Below are positions 1-9,398 of a stretch of DNA of 64,000 bases, piece after piece (position 1 is the first letter of the stretch; each line of letters starts with the position of its first letter). The DNA is from Trametes villosa. Taxonomy: Eukaryota > Basidiomycota > Agaricomycetes > Polyporales > Polyporaceae. The stretch spans positions 1-64,000 of the forward strand of contig PUDQ02000085.1 in the NCBI GenBank assembly GCA_002964805.2, in the 5' to 3' direction. The notes below the pieces were generated by a model that saw only the letters and a program-made list of their open reading frames with translations, had not been told where the DNA came from and made no database searches. The position numbers and the translations under genes were made by a program.

Positions 1-2
1 CG

Positions 3-413
3 AAGGAAGAACAGCGCACGTTATGCGCCGAATTGCCCATAAACGGCATCCGAGCCTTAGTGCTCTTCGACTCAGGATGTACGACGGACTCCATTACCCC
101 GGAGTTCGCGTACATCTGTAAGGCCGGACGGATCGACCTTACAGAACCAATGGGCCTACAACTAGGCACCAAAGGCAGTCGCACGAAGATCAATTTCGGC
201 GCACAAGCCGAAATTGCGATAGGTCCAGTGCGACAACAGCACTACTTTGATGTAGTGGACATCGATAAATACGATGCCATACTCGGCACTGTATTCTGTC
301 GACAGCACAACATAGTGCTCGACTTTGGGAAGGATCGAGTATGGGTAGGCGGGAAGAGCATTCCGCTCTTCCGCGACGCGCCTCAAGAGGCCAAGCCACG
401 CCCTGCACATTAG
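3..413 (+). CDS. gag-protease ORF, C-terminal part (retropepsin-like), partial
   Basis: The frame is open to the left edge of the window, so only the C-terminal end of a longer ORF is seen. It carries the aspartic protease signature LVLFDSGCTTDS, then a strand-rich region ending in ILGTVFCRQHN, as in retropepsin-like domains of Ty3/gypsy elements. In this family the protease matures the Gag and Gag-Pol precursors by cleavage. It stops at TAG (411-413), and pol opens in the same frame seven bases on (ATG at 420). Protease thus sits at the end of the upstream ORF and not at the start of pol. There is no ATG in the visible part. Confidence 0.85.
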   Translation, partial: KEEQRTLCAELPINGIRALVLFDSGCTTDSITPEFAYICKAGRIDLTEPMGLQLGTKGSRTKINFGAQAEIAIGPVRQQHYFDVVDIDKYDAILGTVFCRQHNIVLDFGKDRVWVGGKSIPLFRDAPQEAKPRPAH

Positions 414-422
414 CAGAGCATG
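411..422 (+). promoter_or_regulatory. Possible stop-codon readthrough or reinitiation junction between gag-PR and pol
   Basis: TAG-CAG-AGC-ATG: both ORFs are in the same frame, separated by a UAG followed by CAG, with an ATG two codons after. UAG followed by CAR is the start of a known readthrough context, but the third codon here (AGC) does not match the full UAG-CAR-YYA form. Termination-reinitiation at the ATG seven bases away is an equal alternative. Confidence 0.4.
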
Positions 423-3400
423 GCTGAGTCCACGAAAGTGGAACCCTCCCCCACTCGCTATGCTAAGACCACAGTGTCTCCGGAAGGGGGAGGGAACGGC
501 ATTGAAGCCGTGAATCCACCGGTTAGACACCAAGGGAGAGCACGAAATAGTGTTCCCCCCAACATAGCTGAGCGATTTTTGCCCAGTCTACACTCATCAA
601 AAGAAGTAAGACGTGATAGATTCGGGTTCGAAGACCCACTAGGGATCAACGAACTCCTAGATCACATTGCGAAAGAGCAATGGGATGATGAGCAAATCCG
701 ACGCACTCATGTCGGATTTGTGATCGACGAAGAAGAAGAGGAGCTTAACGCTCTTCGAGACAAGTGGTACAAGGAGACGGAGGACATTATGCGTCCTGCG
801 CCTGACAGTTTGCCTCCATATCGAGAGGTGAACCACAAAATACCACTGATCGACGAAAAGAAGATTTACCGATATCACCTTCCGCGATGTGCGGAGGCGA
901 TAAAGGGCGAGCTTCTATCGAAGATCAACCGCTATGTAAAAGCGGGTTGGTGGAGACCGGAAACAGTCTCCCAGGCCGCACCATTATTGTGCGTAGCCAA
1001 GAAGAATGGCAAGTTGCGAACGGTTATCGACGCGAGACAGCGTAACGATAATACAGTTCATGATCTTACGCCCTTTCCGGACCAAGATCAAATACGAATG
1101 GATGTCGCTCGAGCGAAGTATCGCTCGAAGATAGACCTATCCGATGCGTACGAACAAGTACGCATCGTAGCAGAGGACATATGGAAGACTGCTTTCGCCA
1201 CGCCGTTTGGAACGTTCGTGAGCGAAGTTATGCAGCAGGGCGATACGAATGCCCCATCAACCTTTCAAAGGTTGATGACGACTATATTCCGCGAATACAT
1301 CGGACGATTTGTCCATGTATACTTGGACGACATATTCGTGTTCTCCGATACGAAAGAAGAACATGAAGAGCACTTGCGGCTCGTATTCGACGCGCTCCGC
1401 AAGGCGAAATTGTTCTTGAGCAAGTCCAAATGCGACTTGTTCTCCAAGGACCTCGACTGTCTCGGTCACCGAATAGATGACCGAGGCCTTCATGCCGATA
1501 CCGACAAAATGAGTCGAATACGGAATTGGAGAACGCCACGGTCGTATAACGAAGTCCAGAGATTTCTGGGCCTCATTAATTACTTAGCGCACTTCTTACC
1601 GGATATATCGGCGTATACTTCGCCATTATCCGATATGGTTCACAACGACAGGCCGTTTGTATGGCGATCATTACACGATAAATGCTTCGAGTCGATAAAG
1701 GCTCTAGCATGTAAGGTCCCAATATTGAGACCTATCGACCCACGCAGGCCTGAGCCTATTTGGCTCATCTGCGATGCATCACTATTCGGCATTGGGACGC
1801 TCTATGGACAAGGCGAGAAATGGGAGACCTGTCGCCCGGCTGGATTTCTCTCAAAGAAATTCACCAGCGCGCAACGGGCTTACCATACCTACGAGCAAGA
1901 AGCTCTAGCCATAATGGAGGGACTCCTCAAATGGGAGGACAAACTTCTGGGCCGTGACATTCGAATCGTCACGGACCATAAGGCTCTTGAGTTCATGAAG
2001 GGCGTTGCGAACCCCAATCGCCGTCAGATTCGATGGTACGAATATCTAGCCAGATTTGACTACGATATTACCTACATCCCCGGACGACTTAACAAGGTGG
2101 CCGACTGTTTGTCGCGCTACCACGAAAACGACCACGCCGATGATATAGTCCCAGACTATGACATCGTGAACGCAGATGTTCGGCTGGATCCCGAGGGTGA
2201 TGACCTGCCCCAAACGAGGCTATTGGAGCTTCGGGCGGCTCGCGTCACTCGTCAGTCCGAACGGCTCAAGGAAAAGCGCGATCGGATCCCTACTGAAACA
2301 GTAGAAGACCGAGTAGTTGAGGCTGCCAGTTATTCGGCAGCTCAACCGCACGAACCACTACCGACCCGATCCTCCACGGAAGAGGATAATCCTACGGTGG
2401 CTGAATCGCTAACCGCAGGACCGTCCCTACGTCCGGATCTTGCCCGTGAAGAGGGGTATTTGAAGGCTATCCGTGAAGGGTACCTTCGGGACAGTACCTT
2501 TAGCAAAGTACTGTCCAACCCCTCCCACTACCACACGTTCGCCGTGAAAGACGGGCTCGTGTATACCAAGAACCGAGCGGACGAGGAAGTATTATGTCTT
2601 CCTCGTGCGTTATTCCATAAACGATCCATAGTCGAATTGGCTATGGATCGAGCGCACACTACGCTAGGCCACTTAGGGCCTCAGCGTACCTCGGAGTATT
2701 TGCGTCGATGGTTCTGGTGGCCCACTCTTCGTAAAGACGTCGATAAATTCTGCTTGACGTGCGGCATATGCCACGCCGCCAAGACCTCTACGAAGCTACC
2801 CACCGGCCTTCTACACAATCTCCCGATCGCGACCATTCCATGGACTTCATTGTCCATGGATTTCGTGGGACCTTTTCCGCGGTCTCACGGATACGACTAC
2901 ATATGGGTAGTCGTATGTCGGCTCACGTCCATGGTTCATCTCATACCAGTCCGTACTACCGATACCGCGGCAGACCTATCATTGGTCTACCTCCGTGAGG
3001 TAGTACGACTGCATGGGATCCCGGAATCCATTGTATCGGATCGGGACAGCAAGTTCACGTCAAAATTTTGGCGTGAACTCCACCGACTAATGGGTGCCAA
3101 ACTCTTAATGTCCACCTCATTCCACCCGCAAACGGATGGCCTGAGCGAACGCACCATAAGGTCGGTATCCCAGATTCTACGCGCCATAGTCTCGCCCAAT
3201 CAGCTCGATTGGTACGAGAAGCTACCGTTAGCTGAGTTCGCAATGAACTCAGCTACGAGCTCGACCACAGGCTTTGCTCCGTTCGAGCTCAACTACGGGT
3301 ATTTGCCCCGCTCGATGAACGGTATTAAAACCGAATCACCTTTCCATGGTGTGCGCGAATTTGCGCAACGAGCCAAGGCAAACCTTGAAGCAGCACACGA

Positions 3401-3971
3401 CGCCATTATCGACGCGCGTGTATCCCAGACGCACTATGCCAATAAGCATAGGCAAGAAGAGCCCGAATTCGAAGTGGGCGATATGGTATATTTGTCCACG
3501 AAGAACCTGGCTATTCCTAAGGGACGAGCGAGAAAGCTCGTACCTAAATACGTCGGACCGTACCGAATAGTCGAGTGCCTTCCGCACACGTCCAACTATG
3601 TCTTGGACCTGCCCGCGGAATTGCGAGACAGGCGTATACATCCGAGGTTTCATGTCTCGCTGTTACGGCGGCATGAGCCCAATGACGATGCTGAATTCCC
3701 ACATCGGGAAGCACAGGCCTTCTACGATTTTGGACAACCCGACGATACCGAGTGGCTCGTGGACGAAATAGTCGGACACGAGTGGAAGGGCAATAAGTGC
3801 CAATTCCATGTTCGGTGGACTCTTGGCGACCATACTTGGGAACCTTACGATCATTGTAAGGACCTGGCAGCACTCGATGAGTACTGCCAGCTTATGGGGG
3901 CCCGAGACTGGCGAGCGTTGCCGAGGAAAGACAAGGCTACGGCAACAATAGCCGTAACCCGAGAGCCTTGA
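420..3971 (+). CDS. pol: Pol polyprotein: reverse transcriptase, RNase H, integrase, chromodomain
   Basis: An ATG-started ORF of 1183 residues. Reverse transcriptase is recognised by YLDDIFVFS (catalytic YxDD at about residues 301-304) and the upstream FATPFGTF and QQGDTNAPSTFQ segments. RNase H follows (ICDASLFGIG, near 450; TDHKALEF further on). The integrase has an HHCC zinc finger (about 745-785) and a DDE core: D in SMDFVGPFP (about 813), D in VSDRDSKF (about 873) and E in LSERT (about 909). A chromodomain (EWLVDEIVGHEW to HTWEPYDHC, about 1110-1150) closes the protein; in chromoviruses it steers integration to marked chromatin. No protease is included. The ORF is intact and in the same frame as the preceding gag-protease ORF. 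Confidence 0.95.
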   Translation: MAESTKVEPSPTRYAKTTVSPEGGGNGIEAVNPPVRHQGRARNSVPPNIAERFLPSLHSSKEVRRDRFGFEDPLGINELLDHIAKEQWDDEQIRRTHVGFVIDEEEEELNALRDKWYKETEDIMRPAPDSLPPYREVNHKIPLIDEKKIYRYHLPRCAEAIKGELLSKINRYVKAGWWRPETVSQAAPLLCVAKKNGKLRTVIDARQRNDNTVHDLTPFPDQDQIRMDVARAKYRSKIDLSDAYEQVRIVAEDIWKTAFATPFGTFVSEVMQQGDTNAPSTFQRLMTTIFREYIGRFVHVYLDDIFVFSDTKEEHEEHLRLVFDALRKAKLFLSKSKCDLFSKDLDCLGHRIDDRGLHADTDKMSRIRNWRTPRSYNEVQRFLGLINYLAHFLPDISAYTSPLSDMVHNDRPFVWRSLHDKCFESIKALACKVPILRPIDPRRPEPIWLICDASLFGIGTLYGQGEKWETCRPAGFLSKKFTSAQRAYHTYEQEALAIMEGLLKWEDKLLGRDIRIVTDHKALEFMKGVANPNRRQIRWYEYLARFDYDITYIPGRLNKVADCLSRYHENDHADDIVPDYDIVNADVRLDPEGDDLPQTRLLELRAARVTRQSERLKEKRDRIPTETVEDRVVEAASYSAAQPHEPLPTRSSTEEDNPTVAESLTAGPSLRPDLAREEGYLKAIREGYLRDSTFSKVLSNPSHYHTFAVKDGLVYTKNRADEEVLCLPRALFHKRSIVELAMDRAHTTLGHLGPQRTSEYLRRWFWWPTLRKDVDKFCLTCGICHAAKTSTKLPTGLLHNLPIATIPWTSLSMDFVGPFPRSHGYDYIWVVVCRLTSMVHLIPVRTTDTAADLSLVYLREVVRLHGIPESIVSDRDSKFTSKFWRELHRLMGAKLLMSTSFHPQTDGLSERTIRSVSQILRAIVSPNQLDWYEKLPLAEFAMNSATSSTTGFAPFELNYGYLPRSMNGIKTESPFHGVREFAQRAKANLEAAHDAIIDARVSQTHYANKHRQEEPEFEVGDMVYLSTKNLAIPKGRARKLVPKYVGPYRIVECLPHTSNYVLDLPAELRDRRIHPRFHVSLLRRHEPNDDAEFPHREAQAFYDFGQPDDTEWLVDEIVGHEWKGNKCQFHVRWTLGDHTWEPYDHCKDLAALDEYCQLMGARDWRALPRKDKATATIAVTREP

Positions 3972-4272
3972 ACCCGACCGTAATGGTCGAGCTCAAGTAC
4001 CAGTCCGAACTATTCGGACGGGGTAAGCGCGAGCACAGCCACCGTCCGGGCCGATCCCAATAATCGAGATCGGCCAGAACGGTCACGAGACCAGAGGACG
4101 CGACGCGACACGCGATTGAAAGTCAATTGGAGCTCCGATTCGGAAGCGCCCGCCGACCCTAGCGGACTTGGCGAGACTTGCCAGCTCGCGCGTCGTAGCC
4201 CTCCTCTTCGCTCTCGCACTCACACTCGCCCACCACCCTCTCGCTCACCCGCTCAACCTCGCCAACGACCCC

Positions 4273-6789
4273 ATGGACCCAAACCAGCAACCTCAAGGCT
4301 CCGCGCCGCCCACGTCCCAAGTCCCCGCGTCCACGACCGAAATGGTCGTGGACGCTCAACCGCCACAACCGGCACAACCGCCACCCGCAATGCCCCAGAA
4401 CCCCCCTCACGACGTGCAGGCCGTCCAAATGGGCGTGCCTGCTCCGGGCCCTGCATCTTATTCGATGCAGGGCATGTATGCCGCACAGCTGCCGCCCCAA
4501 GTGCAGCAGCTGTTTCAACAGCAACAGCCACGCCAGGCTATGATGCCCTCGAACCCGTTCGGGTACGCATCAACGTACGGCTGGTCGCCGGAGCAGCCAT
4601 TGGGCATACCTTATGGGAACCCTGCGGCCCTCAACCGTGCGCCTCAATCGGCGTACGGTTCGTCAAGTATCCCGACGCCCGCCACGACGATGCCCGGCAT
4701 GCCCCCGCTCATGCCCCTCAACCACATGAGCTGGGGCCCGGTGCCCAATCAGTCGTTGCTGGTCGCTCACACGGCCCAATGCCCGTTGTGTGAGGAGTTC
4801 GTGCGGCACTACGTTGCTGCACAGAACGAATCGTCGTTCCGGGACGCGCAGTCGAGCGTTCAAGCTCAACTGCAGTCTCGGTTCTGGCAGTACTTCCAGG
4901 AGCATCAACGCTCCGAAGGGGGAGGAACCGCGGCCGAGCGCGCGATAGAGCGCGAAGAGCACACGCGGAGGATGCAGGAGCTTTTGTCGCAGTTGGCGGA
5001 AGCTCGACGACAGGGCACCGAGAACAACGACCGCATGGAGCGGTATCGACGGGAGCGGAATACCGCTACCCAGCAGCTTGAGCAGGCCCGCGACGAAAAC
5101 TCGCGGTTGAAGGAGCAGCTGGAGCAGGCCAACCGGCAGCTGCGAAGCCGCCCGAGGACCTATGATAGGCCTCGGGATGCACGCGAAGCCAGCCCTCGTC
5201 GACAAGAAGACCGAGGCCAGGCGTCAGTATCGACGTCGGGCCCCTCTCGCCGCCCGTATTCGCCGCAACAAGGGCCGTCGCGTCGTGCAACCTCCCCGCC
5301 ACGAAGGGCGAGGACGCCGCCTCGTGCTCGGTCACCTCCTCGCCCCACAAACCCGCCACCGCGTGAGTCCGTAACAGGCTCCGCGTCCGCGTCGGCATCC
5401 GCGACGACGCAGCCCATTGCTGGCCCGTCGTCGTCGCCAAACGCGCCTCGGGTGTCACTTCCGGCACCTGAGCGAGAACATCCCATGGTCGACTGGGAGA
5501 ACAGCTCGGGCGACGAGGAGGACTTCGACGAGAGTCGATTCAAACGACTCAAGGATCGTACCATCAGTCGGTACAATCGTCGAGGCCTCCCCATCCCCGC
5601 GTCGGTCACCCAGAGCCAGCCGACGGTCCTCCTGCCCAGCGGTTGGCAGCAGCCCGATCGTCAAGTGCCCGGCTGGCCCCACCACCTCCTCGCGCTGCCG
5701 GCCAATACCGACCCGCAGCGTGCGAACCACTGGTACGACTTTGTACCAGTGACTGAAGCCCACGCGCGGTCGATTATGGACGCTGCCGCTATCGACATGG
5801 GCGAGGCGCGCCACCGGATCCAACACCTGCTGGCGCAGGTCAACGACAACCCGTCGTACACTAGCGTGCGCGGGCTACGGGTTCTCGCCGATTCTTGGCG
5901 GAATCCCGACAAGCCTCCCCATCTCGCCACCATCGGCCATTCCACGGCCTACACTCCGCCTGGTCTCGTGCCTATGCACACGGGCCACCTACCGATCCCC
6001 TCAAGCCGACTGCGTCCCCAACCTCGAACTCGCGCCCGTCAAGGACGTCGTCCCCAGCCCCGGTACGACGCACCCGCGACCGAGCTCAGGGACTGGTTCG
6101 CGTTGTACCGCGACCGAACCCCTCCGTGGATGATTGTTGATGGCTCCGGCCGTCCTCAACTCACCCACGTCGAGTTCCATCGGATGGCTCGGTTGCCGCT
6201 TCGGCGCGGCACCGAGCCCGAATCTCGGGGACGTTGGATCGTCATGGCCAACACACTGTTTTCAGTGCGCGGGCTGTACCGCGACATCGTCCAACGCGGC
6301 GGATACCCCGTCAATACCGACGGAGGCTCTACCACATACCCCGGCAGTTTCGCCGAGGACGCACTCTCGCTCTTCCACGTCGCGCGATGGTACGCTCAAA
6401 TCGGCGTCACCTTCGAATGGGCCGACGAGCACCAAGTCGCGGCGTACCGGTCGCGCGCCGGGCAACAGGGCATGATGCCTGACGACCGCGACCTCGTATT
6501 CACGGGCGTCCGCAGTATTGCGGACGTCCCCACTGTACCCACTCTCGAGGCGTTGGGAGTTATACCTCCCGCGCCTCCCTCCACCAACGCATCCACCCCC
6601 AACGATCCTCCGCCCAACGACGAGATGGACGTTGAGCCAGCGGTGCAGTCTTCCACGGCTGCTTCCGCTGAAGACCCCGAGCCTCCCGCCGTATCAAACG
6701 ACGGTGAGGAGGCTCGTCAAGAACCTCGAGAGGACGCTGGGGCAGATGCTCCCCCGCCTAACGACGCGAACGAGGACATGGAGACTTAA
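4273..6789 (+). CDS. Retrotransposon third ORF, unknown function (proline/glutamine-rich, coiled coil)
   Basis: First ATG at 4273 gives 838 residues; the frame is open without ATG back to 4168. I recognise no catalytic domain. From the N-terminus: a Pro/Gln/Met-rich low-complexity region (about 1-165), a short CPLCEEF segment, a strongly charged coiled coil (about 215-295), a basic Arg/Ser/Pro-rich stretch, an acidic patch (SSGDEEDFDES, about 407-417), a long globular-looking region rich in Trp and Arg (about 440-755) and an acidic tail. There is no membrane segment or signal peptide, so it does not look like an envelope protein. It lies between pol and the polypurine tract, on the same strand and with the same hairpin-rich texture, so it belongs to the element. 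A Gag-like or nucleic-acid-binding accessory role is only a guess. Confidence 0.7.
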   Translation: MDPNQQPQGSAPPTSQVPASTTEMVVDAQPPQPAQPPPAMPQNPPHDVQAVQMGVPAPGPASYSMQGMYAAQLPPQVQQLFQQQQPRQAMMPSNPFGYASTYGWSPEQPLGIPYGNPAALNRAPQSAYGSSSIPTPATTMPGMPPLMPLNHMSWGPVPNQSLLVAHTAQCPLCEEFVRHYVAAQNESSFRDAQSSVQAQLQSRFWQYFQEHQRSEGGGTAAERAIEREEHTRRMQELLSQLAEARRQGTENNDRMERYRRERNTATQQLEQARDENSRLKEQLEQANRQLRSRPRTYDRPRDAREASPRRQEDRGQASVSTSGPSRRPYSPQQGPSRRATSPPRRARTPPRARSPPRPTNPPPRESVTGSASASASATTQPIAGPSSSPNAPRVSLPAPEREHPMVDWENSSGDEEDFDESRFKRLKDRTISRYNRRGLPIPASVTQSQPTVLLPSGWQQPDRQVPGWPHHLLALPANTDPQRANHWYDFVPVTEAHARSIMDAAAIDMGEARHRIQHLLAQVNDNPSYTSVRGLRVLADSWRNPDKPPHLATIGHSTAYTPPGLVPMHTGHLPIPSSRLRPQPRTRARQGRRPQPRYDAPATELRDWFALYRDRTPPWMIVDGSGRPQLTHVEFHRMARLPLRRGTEPESRGRWIVMANTLFSVRGLYRDIVQRGGYPVNTDGGSTTYPGSFAEDALSLFHVARWYAQIGVTFEWADEHQVAAYRSRAGQQGMMPDDRDLVFTGVRSIADVPTVPTLEALGVIPPAPPSTNASTPNDPPPNDEMDVEPAVQSSTAASAEDPEPPAVSNDGEEARQEPREDAGADAPPPNDANEDMET

Positions 6790-7124
6790 TCGTCTCCATG
6801 TACGTTAGCGATCCTCCAAGACCACCCCACAGCCATGCCAGCTGTTCGGGCCTACCACCATACGGCATACTCGCTGCTACTATTCGCAGCCAGAGGGGGT
6901 CACTATTACTGTGACTTCCTTCGTAATCTTTCTTCCCCTGCCCACTGCCGCGCGATACCTCGTCGAGTATCGTCGTGTACATCCAGACGCCGCTGCTATT
7001 ATTGCAGCCCCTCGAGCTCACCTAACGCCCCGGTGATGTCTTGTAATTAGGGCGTACTGGCCACTATTAGTTGTGGCCCCCCACCTTACTATAATAATTC
7101 TTATTTCGCCCCGTACACGGGTCT

Positions 7125-7136
7125 GGAGGAGGAGAG
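7125..7136 (+). promoter_or_regulatory. Polypurine tract (plus-strand primer)
   Basis: GGAGGAGGAGAG, twelve purines directly before the first base of the LTR (TGTAA). This is where the RNase H-resistant primer for plus-strand synthesis lies in LTR retrotransposons. Confidence 0.85.
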
Positions 7137-7429
7137 TGTAAGGAGTGCGCAATATAGCGCACTCCTCGTATCGTATATCCTTAACGGATGCACTTATTCG
7201 TGCATCCGTCCTGCGTAGAAATACTTGCGCGCGCGTTATCGCGCGCGCCTACCTCATGTATCTAATCTACGCGTACGGCCCCGGGTATTCGGACCCCGGG
7301 CGCCTGGTGGGGGGAAGTCCTTTGCACACCCCCACCATCCCCCCAGGAGTACGCCGAGCTAATACGAGCCCGGTCCAGTACACCCGAGGGAATAGGGGCC
7401 GCAAAGGCACCCCACCGTGAGTTTTTACA
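7137..7429 (+). repeat. 3' LTR of the gypsy element
   Basis: 293 bp, bounded by the short inverted termini TGTAA and TTACA, with the polypurine tract on its left. It holds at least four perfect hairpins: 7141-7166 (10-bp stem, 6-nt loop), 7184-7209 (10/6), 7227-7248 (9/4) and 7305-7337 (9/15). There is also a bulged CCCGGG hairpin at about 7280-7300. The copy of the target-site duplication at the other end is outside the window; TTAAC at 7430-7434 is the candidate. Confidence 0.85.
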
Positions 7430-8428
7430 TTAACGATCCCACGTTCCGTCACCTCATGGGTATGGACGGTGTCCTAGACATGGAAGAAACCGGTAAGCTG
7501 GACTACCTGTACATGATAAACAACAGAACACTTACTTGTGAATCAAGAGCGAGCACCGATTCTCTCTACCGAGCCACACATCACCTTCCGAGAGAGCGCG
7601 ACAGCTCGCGCCGGCTACCGAGTGCAGGTTGAGCCGACCGATCGTGACACGGGGTGTGCCGACTCGCAGTCCGCCGCAATGCTCAAGTGCGACGGCATAT
7701 ACGTCGGAAACGGTGATCTTGTCCGCCGCAAGGGTTACGTACTCTATCGTGTCGGCACCGAGGAGAGAGCGAACGAAACTCCGGCCTGCGGGCGCGTGGA
7801 GGAGATTCTGGTACAAGGGAAAGACGGAGTCGCGCTGGGGGTTCTGCTGCAGGAGACCGTGGTAGGTGAGAGTGCAACACTGCCCTATAGGCTCCCGTCC
7901 ACGACGGTCCTGCCAGACAGGCGGCAGTTCGTATCGGTCGCGGTCAGTTCGATTCATCGCACCGTTTCCCGAGGTGATTATTGGCATTGTACTCACCGTT
8001 GCCCATCAATTCGGCAGGACATCCTGTGTGCAGTGCACGTATTCCATAACTGCGCGAAGCACTCCTGTCGCCCCACGCGAACGAAGGCCGTGATGCAAGA
8101 GCGCAGGGAGACAGCGATCAAGACCGCTGAAACAATCCATATCAGCCCCGACGACGGCATCCTCAACCTGGCTCAACTGACGAACACTACTCACCTGGCG
8201 AGGTACCGCGTCGGTGACCGATACCCAGGCTTGGACCGGCCTACGTTGATCAACCGTGCAATCGAACGTCGGGCAGCGCTCGACGCCGACACCGCTAGGA
8301 AGAAGCTTGAGCAGGAGCAACGCAAGGAGAAGAGGGCTCAGAAACAGCCCAAACGCAAGAAACCTACCAGCGACAAAACTGACACGTCAGGCGGAATGGG
8401 TGGCCTGGTTACAAACGCCGGTACGTAG
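7430..8428 (+). pseudogene. C-terminal remnant of a multi-copy Agaricomycete gene interrupted by the retrotransposon
   Basis: Right after the LTR, one frame is open for about 65 codons (to 7632). A second is open from 7538 to a TAG at 8426-8428 (296 codons, no ATG at its start; it opens at a GTG). The second frame has a segment like a BAH or SH3-type barrel (DGIYVGNGDLVRRKGYVLYR, then VGTEERAN). A Cys/His segment (VHVFHNCAKHSC) and a Lys-rich tail follow. From memory this resembles the C-terminus of large multi-copy proteins often found near transposons in mushrooms; I cannot name the family. There is no start codon and the frame changes near the LTR, so it is read as a relic cut by the insertion. 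Confidence 0.45.
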
Positions 8429-9398
8429 AGCCTTCCAATCGTGCTGGGACGAACTCGGAGCGCTGCAGTCCAGTCACATGAGGAGCCGCAGTGCCAGAAC
8501 GAGAGATGACCGGCGAGATGCTCATACCTAGTGTTTTGGTTCACAGAAAAGCGAGCACGCCGAGACGATGAGGGACAAGAAGAACCAGAGCGCGCCGACG
8601 CTCAGCCAGGCTTGGGGGCCGTGCGTGGGAGTGCAAGGGTGTCCGAGGAGGGCCTGGGAAGGACGGGAGAAGCGCAAAGCACAAGGCCTTCCTAATCAGG
8701 ATTTGGGCGGCGATGGCACTCGAGAGTTGAGATCTTGAACGCCTCCCCTGTCTCCCCAATACTGCAGCATTATCTCGTGCTCGCTACTTTGGCACCGTTC
8801 TTGTTTACTCTATGACTGATGACCAACTCGCGTCTTGTGTTCATGCTTGATGTCGACTCGCAAACTCCGGACGAAAACAGCACGCTCATCTGCGCCCGCG
8901 GGTGCTCACGGGAGACCCGAATCATTGCGCCACAACGTTGCCGGCTCGAGCTGACCCACAAACCTATTGCGTGACTTTGTAAGGTGTTTATACCTTGACC
9001 ATTCCATCCAAGCTCATCCTGAAGCTCAGGGAGCGCCGAAACTCGACCAAGATCATGGCCGGAAATAAAAGGCATGTCTTCTTCCGAAGGCTCTCCGGAG
9101 TTGTGCTACTGCGCGGACTATCACAGCTGCATACGTGAAGCAACATGTTAGCGGCGAACGACACGCGCAGAGTCTCTTTGGGGCACACCGCCGCCCACCT
9201 CAAACGGGGTTCACACAACACCGCTTTTGGGAATCGAACGAGGTTCGTCGGCGCACACAACGGCTGGGCTCGCATTGACCAATCACAGGCCCGCCCCAGA
9301 CAGCGGGAAACCGATCCTCGCGCCCTCTTGCGTGTTGCTCCGCACGCTCGCCAGCTCACGCATCTCGCTCTCTCACCACCGCAGAGACGACCCTCAAC
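8429..9398. other. Intergenic, no gene seen
   Basis: About 970 bp between the interrupted relic and the orphan gene at 9399. Short ORFs on both strands lack ATG context, splice logic or family motifs. The last 200 bp (CACA- and CTC-rich) should hold the promoter and leader of the next gene. Confidence 0.5.

Larger units (their letters stand above)
1..7429 (+). mobile_element. Ty3/gypsy (chromovirus-type) LTR retrotransposon, 5' end outside window
   Basis: The order protease end, RT, RNase H, integrase and chromodomain is that of a chromodomain Ty3/gypsy element. After pol comes an extra ORF, then a 12-nt purine run that directly abuts an LTR starting TGTAA and ending TTACA. The 5' LTR, primer-binding site and most of gag lie left of the window. 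All long ORFs seen are open, so this copy looks young and may be intact. It seems to have landed inside a multi-copy gene whose remnant follows at 7430. The element is unusually dense in short perfect inverted repeats, in coding and non-coding parts alike. Confidence 0.93.

Noticed and set aside
4116..4793. Open frame of 225 codons overlapping the start of ORF3
   Set aside because: Shadow of the Pro/Gln-rich ORF3 in another frame; basic, Arg/Pro-rich, no motif.
9220..9250. GGGAATCGAAC resembling a minus-strand tRNA T-arm
   Set aside because: The 5-bp T stem does not pair and no acceptor stem or anticodon arm fits. I found no tRNA in the window.
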